A stretch of DNA of 64,000 nt from Brachypodius melanocephalos (taxonomy: Eukaryota > Chordata > Aves > Passeriformes > Pycnonotidae), in assembly GCA_013398615.1 (NCBI GenBank), contig VZSR01002788.1, positions 310,001 through 374,000 on the forward strand, given 5' to 3'. Below, piece after piece: positions 49,640 to 61,467 of this stretch. The stretch's first letter is position 1, and each line of letters begins with the position of its first letter. The position numbers and the translations under genes were made by a program. The notes under the pieces were generated by a model that saw nothing but the letters and a program-made list of their open reading frames with translations, had not been told where the DNA came from and ran no database searches.

Positions 49640-50330
49640 GTGGGATGCAGAGAAATGATCTCTTTAATAAGGAACGGGCCATACTGTGACATTTCAGAGC
49701 CCTTGGGCTAGAAGACCAAAAGATCTGTCAAGAGAAAGGAATTTTAAGTTCTGCCGTGGAGTCAATCTAGCCGGTTTAAGACCGCAATTAGCTCTGGAGG
49801 CTTTAAGAAAAAGAAGATGTAATTGCTGCATTCAAACTTCAAATGCAGCAAGGATAACAAGCGCTGGTTTCTCAGACAACATCATTTGGGAAATTTTCCA
49901 CAGCATTATGGGCCTGAAACACAAATTAGAGATGGCCAGAGCTTTTCTCTCTGAAAATATATTATCCTAATTTTCATCTTATTCAGGGTACCCTCCAGTT
50001 CCAGGGAGACTAATGAAGAGGAAGCAAAGACCTGATGAGTTCCATGTGGAGACTACATTTATGGATTAATCCCAACAGGGAGCAAATAAACCTTATTCCC
50101 AGAGCTCTCGGTTGGGACTCGATGCAATCAATCGAGGAATGGATAGTTATTTATGACTGAGGCTGTTTTGACTTTCAAATAAACATTTTAATTATTTTAA
50201 GTGTTGCACTGGAACTTAGAGTGTGAGCCCTGTTTTCGGTGCACTGCCTTGCTCCCCCATCTCCTAATCCCAAACCACTCCGGTCATTATGACACCGTGC
50301 AGATGATACTGATTTTCACGCTAAAACATT
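49640..50330. promoter_or_regulatory. Candidate conserved noncoding block, ALPK1 first intron
   Basis: About 700 bases of unique sequence with many homeodomain-type cores (GCAATTAGC, TGTAATTGC, ACAAATTAGAG, GGATTAATCCC, TTAATTATTTTAAG). There are no repeats and no codon pattern. It is the longest such block in the intron. Its regulatory role and its target gene (NEUROG2, ALPK1 or TIFA) are inferences. Confidence 0.25.
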
Positions 50331-51727
50331 TGAAAGGGAAAATCCACGGACCAGGCAAACTAGAGAAGAGGAAGGAGGAAAAGGGAGGAGGATCCCTCCA
50401 AGCAGAGCCAGCATAAATGAAAGGAACACTCTCAAACAACACTGAGCCTGAGGAAAATGAGGTGCCCAACTCTGAAACCCTTTTGTAATCAAGCTGGCAC
50501 ATCCTGATCCATCCTTGTATCCTGCTCTTCTCTGCCTGCTCCTACAAGCGGCTTTAACAACCAAAGCATTTGGGAGTGTTTCTTTCCTAACAGCTCGTTT
50601 TCAATTCAAGTACCTGCACCACTTGCACTGCTGGCTTTTCCCTCCAGCCCAATTTGGTGCGCTGTGGCCCTTCCACCCACGGCTTCCCTGAGGTTGACGA
50701 AGCCACACTCATTTTTGGGGAAGCTCTTTAGGGTGCCAGAGTCTCTTCCTAAATAAAGGCTAGGGGTGAAATCACAACACAGAGGCAGTGCTAGGTCTGT
50801 TGTAGCTGTGGAGTTACGGTCTCACCTTCACTCCATATTCATCTCCCTTTGCTCTCTGTAGGGAGACTGAAAAAAAGTGCAGGGGATTGCCCTTGGAAGA
50901 GCAATGGAACATTTGGGCTGGTGTTTTTTTTTACCTGCAGCAGGTAAGAGGGAGCATGCACATCACACAGCACCCTCGGCTGCTCTCCCTCCTGTGGATA
51001 TGTGCACGAGCCTTCCGGAGTCCTTCCCACCACTCCTGTCAAAAATAACAGACTTGGCTTTACTTTTGGATTTGGCAGCTTGAGGGATTAAAAAACAAAA
51101 ACAGGAAAAAAAAAAAGAAAAGAAAACATGCTCTTGATAACTTAGCAAAGGTTTCAATAATTGAGTTAATATCATCTTCCACAGAAGGCAAATTCAGTTT
51201 CCCTGAATATTTCAGTGCACACATGCTTGTGTTTTCCTAGAGCATTTGCCTTTCTTCGCGAAAAGATGGTTTTAAAAAAATAAATAGATTTGCCAGGGGC
51301 TTTATTCAGTTAGCTAGCTAGTTTACTTCTCTGGCTTAAAGATTAGATGTTTTCTTTTGGTAAAGCGGGCTATCCCAACTGGCTGTATTAAAATAAGGAA
51401 GAATCTCAATCAAAAAGCCTCTCCTAAGGCAAGCTTTCTTGTTAATATGCACCAACATGAAAGGGTTTCTTTTCATCCTATACAACTACAGTGTGTGTAA
51501 ATTGCAGGGGGCTCATTGGCATAAATCTTGGCTGTGACCTCTGAGGTAAACTGGATTTACATTACTTTCTGACAAGAATTAAATGAAGGCCTTGTGGATA
51601 TATGAACAGCCTTCTAGACTGCAACAGATGGGCATGAATGTGCTCCCTAGGCAAACTATCAGTGACATCTGTGTCCTCCAAATTCTGGTGGTCTCAGCCA
51701 ATTAGCAGGCAAAAGGAGAGAGAGGGG

Positions 51728-51748
51728 AAAAAAAAAAAAAAAAAAAAA
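51728..51748. repeat. Poly(A) tract, 21 bases
   Basis: A simple A run in the ALPK1 first intron. No retrocopy is visible beside it. Confidence 0.85.
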
Positions 51749-52119
51749 CAAACAGCCCTTGCACAGCTCCCCCAGCCTGAGCCGAAGCAGAAGTGCTTCT
51801 GTTTGGAAATGGGATCAAGAACAGCCTCCAGCAGCAAGGAGGTGCTTTGCTGGCTGCAATAATGCAGAGGTAACACTATGGGGAAAGCTGAAGTAATTAG
51901 GTAGAACAGCTATTAATATTAACACAGCCTGTGTGGGGCTAGGATAATGGGCTACCATCATGGATTCACACTGCTCCAGCCAAGGATGGAGATCTGTGGG
52001 TCCTAAAAAGCAGAGGAGGGGTGAAAGTGAAGCCCAGTGCCTGACATGGCTAAGGCAGGAAAAGCCCCGCTCTTGACTCACATTCAAACCCCCAGCACAG
52101 CCCCCTCTCCCTGCAGAAG

Positions 52120-52160
52120 CAGCCAGAGTTGGAAGGGACCCATAAGGATTCCCAAATCCT
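52120..52160 (-). mobile_element. Possible CR1 scrap
   Basis: AGAGTTGGAAGGGACCCATA followed by AGGATTCCC resembles the AGAGTTGGAAGGGACC / AGGATCAT tail region of bird CR1 elements in reverse. Only about 40 bases are recognisable, so the call is tentative. Confidence 0.4.
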
Positions 52161-52673
52161 CTCCAAGCCTCCCTCCTCGGGCAGATGGGCTCTGGGGAGC
52201 AACATCTTCGATGGCCCCTGCACCTGCCTGCTCCAAAGCTCGTGGAAGAGCATTTCAGCTGCAAACATCCTGGGGGAAAACAAAACCTTATCCAGTTTTG
52301 TTTGTCAGATTTGGGGTTGGGATTTCTTGGTGCAGCACAGCCACAGAGCAGAGCCAGAGCCACACAGCAACTGCTCACCACATGGAGATGGCCAGAGGGG
52401 CATCAGGGAGCCAAAACCCATCCCCAGCCTACAGCAGAGCCATGGTTTTGGGCCAGTGACACCAGAGGAGTGACCCAGAGCAACACAAAATGTGAAGCTT
52501 ATTCTCTGTCTCCCAGTTTTTAATGGAGCTGCCATGGCAGGAGCAGGCAGGACCTCTGGCTAAAAGCAGAGTATGGAACAAAAGCACCTGTTGTTTCACC
52601 CTGGTCATGACTTTTCAGAGAGGCCACTTGGGTGCTTTTCCCTCACCACTGCTATCCCAAGTACTACTAGGGG

Positions 52674-52678
<5 letters not shown>

Positions 52679-52705
<27 letters not shown>
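52679..52705. repeat. Poly(A) tract, 27 bases
   Basis: A simple A run, with shorter A-rich stretches just downstream. It has no associated coding or retroelement sequence. Confidence 0.85.
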
Positions 52706-52708
<3 letters not shown>

Positions 52709-55700
52709 ATAATTGAGGGGCAGATCAATAAATTAAAAAGTTCTTACAAAAAAAAAAGAAAAAAAGGCATAATGAATTTGGTACAGCACATATTTTTAGA
52801 TCAAAGATGCCTTTGAAGTGACAAACCCTTAATCCATAAACTACTGAAGCACTTCCTTTCTCTCCCAAACTACTTGTTGTCAAATAAAATGGAAGTTAAG
52901 GAAATTATCTTTATCTGAAAATGGCCAAAAGAAGCCATCACCTAATGACAGCCTTGTCAAAATGACAATTGGGGAAATTGTTAGGAAGGGGAGGCCTGAC
53001 GACTGGAGGAATAAGCTGGCTGTTTGCTCTAATCTGGTGAGGCAGGCCCCACACAATTCCAGTCAGCTTGCTGTGTGAAACAGCTAAGTCTTTGTCAGAG
53101 CAGGCAGGGGCTGCAAAGACTTCTCTTTCATGAATATGTATCACCACCCTCCACGTCTGCAGAAAAAAATCCCCAAACCTTCCAAACAGCAAAAAACAAA
53201 AACAAGAACATCAACAAAAAAACCTCGCCCCATCACCAAACAAACAAAAAGCCCCCAAAACACAGAAAATAACTCCCAGAGCAAGAAAATCCTGAGATAT
53301 GGAGCCGCAGGGAAAGAAAATACGACTAAGCAATGAAGGCACGCGTTTTGGAAGTGCAGCCAGAAGGACCCTCTTCCCAAAGGCTTTCTGTGCACTTTTA
53401 TGCCCCAGCAGACTGGGATGAGGCACTCCAAGTGCACAAAGGCAGGAGGGCCCATCGGGGTATTTAATGTCCATCACTGTTTTATATTTGGCATTGGTGG
53501 CACCAAACCCCGGGCCACAGACACACACACACGCACGCGGCGGGGCTGGTGAGACGGAGCTCAGGAATTCCTCGTGCCAGGAGGGAATCACCCAGTCCTA
53601 ACACTTCCAAGGGCAGGCACAGAGGCAGCTTTGGATCAGGGGCAGGAATTTCCTGTGAAGCCTAAAAACCTAGAGAGAATGGGTTCCTTGACAGGCAACG
53701 ACGCAACCGAGGTGCTGAGAAGTGGACGGTGCCTCCCACTGAAATGATTTTCTGAGAGGCGTCCTTGACATCTGTGAATAAAACTCCCCACAACACCTTG
53801 ACTCAGGCAGTTGGAATCACGGGTCACCCTGAAGTTTGGGAGATTTTTTTTGTACACCTGTACAATATTAAATCTCAAGCATTCTGAAGACTGGCATGGA
53901 AGTGAAATGGGAAAGCCAAGTGAAGTGTGCTGGGCAGCCGGTGGAGGGGATGTGCAGGGAGAAAGTGCCTTAAAAGGTGAAATGGCTCAGAAAAGCCTGG
54001 CAGAAACACTGTGGGACTGATGCTGAAACTCCTGTAGACCCAAAAATGGTGCTTAAAGCAGTGGATGAGCGGGTGGGAAGAGAACACGGGATCAAACAAA
54101 GCCTATGCCTGCTGCAGAAAACTCAAATGAAGATATTTTAGGCTGTGGTGGGGTTTGTGTCTGTTGGAGAACCGCGACATCATTAAAGCATAACCATAAT
54201 CTGAAAAGTTACCTCCCAGTGCTTGCTGCTGCCTTTTAAACTTTGCCTGTAAAACTGCAAACCAGACCTTGCTTTATCACAGAGAGCTTGTGGTGATAAC
54301 ATAAACTTTGGTTTTTCTTGAAACAACGGCCAGAATATGAAAGTTTGCCTCCCAGCAGAGATATCAAGACACAATGCCCAGTTTCGAGGTTCCCAATATT
54401 ATGCAATGTTTGCTGTAGACATTTCCATTTCATTAGCATATTCTACTTTACATGAAATCCTGCAATGAATGCTGTCCCTGATCTAAGGCTAATCCTCTTT
54501 AAAGAGCTACAGGCTATATTACATGTGGCCACAGCCACGGTTATGCCAGGGCTGAATCACTTTGAAGCCTATTGAACAGTGTTCCCTTGTGAGACCATAC
54601 ACAGAGCCATAAACCAGTGCTCCCTGTGCTCTGAAATCCTGCTGTTTCCATCACCAGGAGTTTCTGTCAGGGACAGGCCAGAGTGCCAGGCAAGGGGCTG
54701 CAAACAAGGGAGAGACACCCAGCTCTCCACGCCATCACCCCTCAGTGCCAATTGATGTGCCTACAAGTAATAAAAATCCTTTTTTCCTAAAACTCAACAG
54801 CAACTGCTCCAAGGGAGGGCTTCCAGAACGACCAAAAATGAAGGTGAACCAGACACCCTCTTCCCTGAGTAGGAAGGAAGCTGCTTGAGTAGTTTGGGAC
54901 ACATGCATATCTATCTTTGAAGGAAAAAGGGAAATGGTCATGCATGTACCTGTAAGGCTGCATTGCTCGCAGCTGGGTGCCCCTGCATCCCACAAACTGA
55001 GAAAATGGAACAGTGTTTTTATTGCCACACAATGTGGACTCCTCAACACCTTCACATCTACACAAATTTAAAGGGAATAAAAAAATTTACAGAGCTACAA
55101 AAAGATCACTATATTCTCTGGTCCAGCTACATATCAGCAAAATACGGCTTCTATTATCTTTAATTGTTCAAAATTATTTTTTTTGTTCAGCGAAGGGAAC
55201 TGGAAAGGTTGGCTCTGCTCAGCCTGCACCATGCACGTGAAATTTTCTCTGTCTGGATGGTGTCAAACCAGACAAGGAGAGTGGATTCAGCCTCCACAGT
55301 AAAACGTGGGGCCTTGTTCAACCTCCTTGCTATCGAAATAGCCGCACAAATTATTTTTTCCTTTGCAGCAAAGGCAGAAAGGGTCCAGAGGAAAAACAAA
55401 CAAAAGGTGGAGGGACCGGCAGAGGGAATAGGAAAAATATTCAGGAGGATGGTGAGAGGGAAGAACAGAACAGCAGGGGCAGGAAGATGGAAGAGAAACT
55501 GAGAAGGAAGAGAAAGGGAGAAGCCAGAGAGGCTCTAAAGGAGGACCAAGGGCAGATCATGATGTAGAACGAAAATGAGGACTTGGAAAGTGACCTAAAG
55601 TCCATCTTGTAAGGAATACTTCTCCTCACCAGTCAAGCTGAGTTTCCTCATCAGTTTATTCAGGTCAGATGAGAAGAAAAGAGAAGTGGAAGAGTTCTTT

Positions 55701-56233
55701 TTCCTGAGTAAACAAGGAGCAAAGAAGGAAATAAACAGAGGGAACTGGGCTCTCTCTTCCTCCCTTGGAAGATCTCCTCTCTGCTTATGGTGTGGAGCTG
55801 TTCTTGGCACTGGGAGCTAAAACTTCAGTGAACACACGTCCTCCCCATGCATCTCTCCTCCCTCTCACACTGACATCCAGTGGAATACAATGGGATATCT
55901 CTGGACATCTATCTTTGAGAAGGGCCTGTTTCGTTTCTGTTTGAACACGAGGCACTCAGTTGCTGTACGGTAACAACTCATTGCAGAACCTCACTAGAGG
56001 CTGCTGCTTACTCCACGAGGCATCTCCCAATTCTTGGAAGTTATCACTGCCATTATCACCATTAACTTACAAGTACCTCGACAACTCTTGCACTGCCAAA
56101 ATGAAATTTGTGACTTAAAACGAAAAACGAAGAAAAAGGAAAGAAACCCACCCCACCACCACCAGCAACTAATAACAACAAAACATAAGGATTCCCAAAA
56201 AATGAACGTTGTCTTCCCGTGTCCGGTCACACA

Positions 56234-56247
56234 TTGCCATCTACTGG
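56234..56247 (-). promoter_or_regulatory. CTCF-like motif (minus strand)
   Basis: The reverse strand reads CCAGTAGATGGCAA, which agrees with the CTCF core consensus at 13 of 14 positions. It lies about 2.6 kb left of the ALPK1/TIFA promoter and faces the plus-strand motif at 14857. Confidence 0.45.
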
Positions 56248-58789
56248 CTCCCGCTCCCGTGCTCGGAGCGCTTGGGTGGTTTGGAATGGGAAAAGGGCTG
56301 TGAGCAGCCTGGGATTTGTGGCTCTAAATCAATCAGCTCTCACTCTCCTCCTCCCCAGTGACTCCGTAGGTCCCTGAAGGACGGCTCCGGGTCACCCCTG
56401 TGCCATCCCGGGACACAGAGCAAGCCCTGGGACAGGGCGGGCACAGCAGCATCGTGCCCAGGCCCGTGGGACAGGTGACAAGACACCAGTGAGGCATTTA
56501 ACATCAGGAAAAGCCAGCAAACAGGGCTCACGTGCCTCGAGAGGCACACCTGGGATATGGAGAGGGCTGGGGGGGACAAGCACCCACCTACTGCACCCTT
56601 CTTGGGCTTTCTGAGCTCACCAGGTGACAGCTGCCACCCACGCGGTGACACAGAAACGCACGGCTCGTGTCCTCTTGTGCCCTGAGCCAGCCCTGCAGGA
56701 AAGCACCCTTCTGCACATTTCTACCTCAAAACCAACCCTCAGTGCACCCAAACTGCGATGTTTGGCACGAGAGGTGTCACCAGGGCACAGCATCTGCTTT
56801 AAAGTTCACCTGGTGACATTACGGACAAGCTGTGCCAGCGAGTGGGAACGCCAGTGGCCAAAAAAACCAGGAATTACACTCACACACAGCATTTACAGGT
56901 GTTGTCAGCCTTTACATCTGAACCCACTGGCAAATCCGAGCACCACATCGACAGTTTTGATAGCCAGGTATAAAATCTGACCGCAGGAGAGAAGGACAGA
57001 ACTGTGGGAATCTCAGCAGAGCAGAAATCAGGCCAGGCTTCCTGTCGATTCAGCAGGGTGAGGATACTTTCACCATGTAAATTTAAATAGCAGAGACAAG
57101 GAGAAAGTTTCATACTGGTCTGGACTGCTGCTGGTCTCAAACGTCCACAGAAAGGCTTTTATGCCATAGTAGAGGCAGAACTATAAAGATTTTCCCCAAG
57201 TGTCCAAGAAATGTCGTTACAGCATTCCCAACTCCTAACCAGCCACGCAGATGATTAAGAGACTGCACTTCCTATAAGTCCTCTGACCTACTGTGAACAT
57301 CCCAAAGAAATAGAAAGAAAAACATTTGCCCTCATTGATTCCCGTTTCCTGAGCCAATTATGACTGAAAGCAACATAAAAATTCCTCTCATGTTTCCATT
57401 TCCCAGATTTGCCTCTGCAGGCTCTGGAGTTGCAGCAATCGGTCCTCAGAAAAACAACGTGCCGTCACAGCCACGTCAAAACCACCTCTGTCTTCCAGCC
57501 TAAAAAATACTAAATTAGCCCAAACACCACATTTATTTCCAGTTTCGCTTTTGACTGAAGAGATTTCAGCTAAAAGAAGAAATTATTGGAATACTGGAAT
57601 GACCTCTACTGCAGCACAGAACAATTTTAGCAGGATGATCACCCAAAAACCCCACAGGCACTGAGTGCCTGCATTTTTAATTTTTTTTTTCTAAAAAAGG
57701 GTATACCTGGAGTTATTTTCCTGAAGCTGGCAGCATTTCAACTGACTAGAAACTTATTGCAGAGAGTAGCTGCAAATCCAGTTCCCGTCCTCCCCTGAAA
57801 ATCACACAGAGCTGTACTTATATCATAAAACAATAAAGGAATATGCAGCTAATTTCACGTCACACAATCCCAGGGAAAAAAGGAAAGGTCCTCACATACC
57901 TCAATATAAGTATCAAAATAATCCTATCAGAAAAGTTGTCTCATGGCCTGGGACTCGAGCTGTTTCACGAAACAAAGGGCTGACAGGAATTACAACCATC
58001 GACAGAGGCAATAAATAGCAGGGGTTGTGCAATTCTGGCTTTTCCAGAAGGCAGCAAAGTACTTTATTTTTCTGAGCACACAGGCCCAGCTCTGCCTGCT
58101 GTAAAAAAAAGCCTTCATCTGTGGGAGAAAGCTGGAATAATCTGTTTTCCTTCTCTGCTTTTCACCACACCTTATTGCAAACCACAGTTTAATCCCTTTC
58201 CCCCCCTTTTTTTTGTGATGTCAGGGAGAAGAGCCCACGGAACAACTGTTTTAGACTGCACACCGATAAAAGTTATTCCACAAGAACTGCAAAGGAACTT
58301 ATCAACCCACGAGTCATTTATTTGTTTGTTGAAGATACAAAAAGAACCCACAAGTGAGAAAGAGTTTCTGTGAGACAACACAGCATTTCACTGCCCATGC
58401 CAAAGCAATCAAGCCCTCGGTACTCACTTGCCAGTCCCAACGCTGTACAGGCACAGGGAAGGGAGGACACGGAACACTTGGGATCTGGATTTGGGAAAAG
58501 GAACAGGTTGGCTTTGCCACTTGTTCTATGCTGGAGATCAATACAGATGCATGTGAATAACCAAACCGCTGGATAAAGAAGAATCCAGGGCTGGTCTCGG
58601 GATTTGTAAAGGGAGAAAAAAAAAAGAGAAGCAAGAGAATGGAAAAGTTTTCAGATCAGTTTAGACCATCGGCCAGGGGAAGATAAGGTTGTTTCCCAAA
58701 GGCGGTGCAACGAACCTGAACTGCGGCTGCTTAAAGCAAACAACCGAATATTAATATTTTAAAACAATCAATTTAAGAACACCGTCAGG

Positions 58790-59430
58790 TGAACCGCTAT
58801 GCTCGTAACGCGCCGCTTACCGAAGCGTTTCACCCCTCAGAGCGTTCATTTTGGGGTAAAACCCAAATTATTCTGTCTGACAGCCGAGCCCGCCAACTTG
58901 CGATCCCTGACGCGGCTCCGAGCACAGGTTCAGATGGCTCCGTAAACCCGGGACAGACCTGTGGCTATTCCTTTAGAGTTATTCATATAACTCTACGTAA
59001 TAAATAATTTAACTTTTTTTCCTTTTTTTTTTTCCCCTTTTTTTTTTTTTTTAATAAATTCTACTTCCGGGCCCGCGGCGCCCTCAGCGCTTCCCGGCCC
59101 AGCACCGCCCGCCTCAGCTCCTCCCGCCCCTCGCCTTCAGCTCTTCCCGCCTCAGCGTTTCCCGCCTCCTCCCGGAGGAATTACCGGGAGAGAGGAGCTC
59201 CTGGAACCCTCGGCAGGCGCCGGAGCCTCGCTCCCGGCAGGTCAGGAGGGAGCCGGGCAGAGTCGGGCGGCTGTGAGGGGAAGGAAGGGGATGGGATGGA
59301 TCAGCGGGAACACCGCGATGTCGCCGGGCTGTTCCCGTGGAGGCGGCGGGTTCGGTCCGGAGATCCCGGGCTGACCGTGCTGTGGGGTGGGGAGGTGGCA
59401 CCGAGCCTACTCGGGGGGCCTGTGACGCAG
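58790..59430. promoter_or_regulatory. Divergent CpG-rich promoter shared by ALPK1 and TIFA
   Basis: A CpG-rich stretch of about 640 bases is split by a T-rich interruption at 59010-59055. It has no TATA box. It carries an ETS-type ACTTCCGGG at about 59063-59071 and several E2F-like TTCCCGCC cores. ALPK1 is transcribed leftward and TIFA rightward from here; in human the two genes are also head to head. A four-copy motif lies at 59082-59166. Candidate donors exist on both strands at its edges. Confidence 0.7.
58821..59000 (-). other. ALPK1: Candidate ALPK1 leader exon
   Basis: On the minus strand a strong donor (TTCG|GTAAGC) ends a potential exon at 58821, at the left side of the CpG island. 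Joined to the acceptor at 46365 it would give a short noncoding first exon. The right border (transcription start) is a guess. Another donor nearby cannot be excluded. Confidence 0.35.
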
Positions 59431-59510
59431 CCCATATCCTTAGGGATCCGCGTTGTTCTGCCTCTGGAAGTGGGGATAACGACAGTGGCTTTCCCGCAGG
59501 AGAGGATGAG
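59170..59510 (+). other. TIFA: Candidate TIFA leader exon
   Basis: Two plus-strand donors are possible: GGCAG|GTCAGG ending the exon at 59240, and the stronger GATGAG|GTGAGC ending it at 59510. Either could join the acceptor at 61322. No ATG in good context precedes a long frame, so the exon should be noncoding. The left border is not determined. Confidence 0.35.
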
Positions 59511-59907
59511 GTGAGCTCACGGTCGGTTTGACTCCAGGGAAGGGACGGACAACAGCAGCGCAGTGGCTGCCTTAGAGCTGCGGGAGAAATCTACAGAAAG
59601 TTTCTTTCTCCTGGCCGACACACTCTAGTAAGTAGAAATTCCTTTAGCATTTACGTGAAGGAATATTCAATATTTTCAACCTCGACGAGCCCTTAAGGCA
59701 GGACTCAGCAGCTGTGCGGGGGTACCTGAGGGGATCATGGATCTGAAGCGGGGTCTGTGGGAGCTGCCCAGATCCAGGTCCGTCAGTGGGTGCTGCCGGA
59801 GCGGTGGGTGGCTGTTCCTTCTTAATTAATGTAGCCATTTGTAAAACTCACTAATGGGAACTAAAGTCGGAAGGCACAGAAGTGTCTCTGTTGGCTGAAC
59901 TGCAAAC

Positions 59908-59933
59908 AAAGTGAAAGTGCTCCGGGGTTTTCC
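59908..59933 (+). promoter_or_regulatory. Composite IRF-like and kB-like site in TIFA intron
   Basis: AAAGTGAAAGTG at 59908-59919 matches the IRF/PRDI type of element. GGGGTTTTCC at 59924-59933 fits the kB consensus GGGRNNYYCC. Four bases separate them. The arrangement recalls the adjacent PRDI and PRDII elements of the interferon-beta enhancer. It would suit induction of an immune adaptor, but binding is inferred. Confidence 0.45.
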
Positions 59934-60884
59934 CCTTCACCAAAGATGACCTCGTGAAATATCCCCTTACTGGTGCAAAACAAGGAAGGGCAGAACTAGA
60001 CACGGGGTCAGCCCCTCCTGGCTCACAGAGCTGCTTCCAGCCTCCCAGAGCTGGGCAATCTGCAAGGAGGAGGGATTGATAATGGTGCCACCACAGCTCG
60101 TCTCACAGATGGCAAAGGAATAACCTGCTATCAGGCTGTCTGTCTGTATTCCTGCCAAAAGCACAGATGATATTTTAAAGTGAGCTCTGCTGGAAATGCT
60201 GTGTTTCACTCATCCTCTGTGCTGTCGCAGCCTACCTCAGTAACCAAGGTGAAGTTGCTGAGCTACTATGTAAGAACTGTGGCTGGTTTTGTGTTAAAGG
60301 TGCAAAGGAACCAGTTTTGAGGTTTCACACAGAAAATGATGCGCTGATAAACGACCATTCACTATGCCTGGTGTTTGTGTGCAGTGATTAAAAACACGAG
60401 TCAACTCCATCATCACAAAACACAATCCTCAGTTAATTGCAGTGATGATTCACTTACTCATAAAGCTCTGAATGGAGCTGGTGAGCTCCAGATCTGTGTG
60501 AGACACGTTGGGAACTTATTGCAGTCTGGATGTAGAAACATCTGCTCTCTGTGATACCAGTTAAATGGCTGCTCACGTGTTTCTCTGGTGAGTAACTGGG
60601 ATCTCATTTGCTGGTTTCTTCTTTCAAATAGCAAGACTTTTCTTTTCAAGACTCAACTTTAGTGTGGCAAGACACTGGCCTTGCATTTAGAGAACCAGAT
60701 GACAGCCTTTCCTGAGCTGTCTCAGCTTTTATGAGGGTGCACTGATGTCGCTCAGGCTTTGGAACAGAATTTATTTCATAAGTATGTGATCTCTGTGCTG
60801 CATGTGAAGGACTTAAAAAAAACAACACAAAACCCAAACCCAAGAAAAGTCTTTTTTTTAACACTTCTGCAGCAGCAGAGAGCC

Positions 60885-60894
60885 GGGATTTTCC
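60885..60894 (+). promoter_or_regulatory. kB-like site in TIFA intron
   Basis: GGGATTTTCC is a full match to the NF-kB consensus, 0.6 kb before the TIFA start codon and 1 kb after the composite site. A chance match is possible for a 10-base degenerate motif. Confidence 0.3.
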
Positions 60895-61467
60895 AACAGG
60901 CAATGGGGAAATAGCCAAAGGTAGTGACAATTCCTCTTCTAGGTCCCGTGGATAGTCCATCTTTTGCATTCCGTTTTTATGCTGTCACAGCAGTCACTTC
61001 TAAACACTTTTTCCATATGAGAGGTCAGCTCAGACCCGAGAGCCAAAGGAGTGCTTTATACATACTTGAATTACCACTGCCTACAGATATACTGTTGGTA
61101 AAAGTCATTTGATGCCTTCTGCTCACAGGACACACTGAGAGCAGAGCACACAGGCCCAGCCAGCAATGTTTAACTCCATTTTAAGTCTATCAAGTAAATC
61201 TCACTGCTAAATGACATGTTTCTTGCAAAGATAAACCTACCTGCGAGAGCCTCGTGTGGCAGCAATGGTCAGCCGTGGCTTCTGAACTCCCACTCCTCTA
61301 CTTTCATCGTATTTATTGTCAGCCAGTTATCTGGAAGTTCTGTACAGTCAGAGCAGAGCAGCAGCACAGGAAGTATTTTAATGCCACACTGAAACCAATT
61401 TGTTCGGTTCCGCAGCGATTCCACGCCGTGATTTTTTCGTCTCCTTGTCCTGAGGACCCTTTTCATC

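Larger units (their letters stand above)
46365..58820 (-). other. ALPK1 first intron (between leader and first coding exon)
   Basis: About 12.4 kb without any supported gene. It holds a CR1-like scrap near 52120-52160, A21 at 51728-51748, A27 at 52679-52705, a short CA run near 53518, and a strong CTCF-like core at 56234-56247. Unique, AT-balanced, motif-rich blocks at 49640-50330, 51230-51720, 52840-53180 and 54410-54560 resemble constrained noncoding DNA. The remainder shows nothing I can name. Confidence 0.55.
59511..61322 (+). other. TIFA: TIFA intron
   Basis: Between the presumed leader exon and the coding exon. The acceptor TTTATTGTCAG ends at 61322 after a good pyrimidine-rich tract. 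It holds two kB-like sites and no gene or recognisable repeat. Confidence 0.5.
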
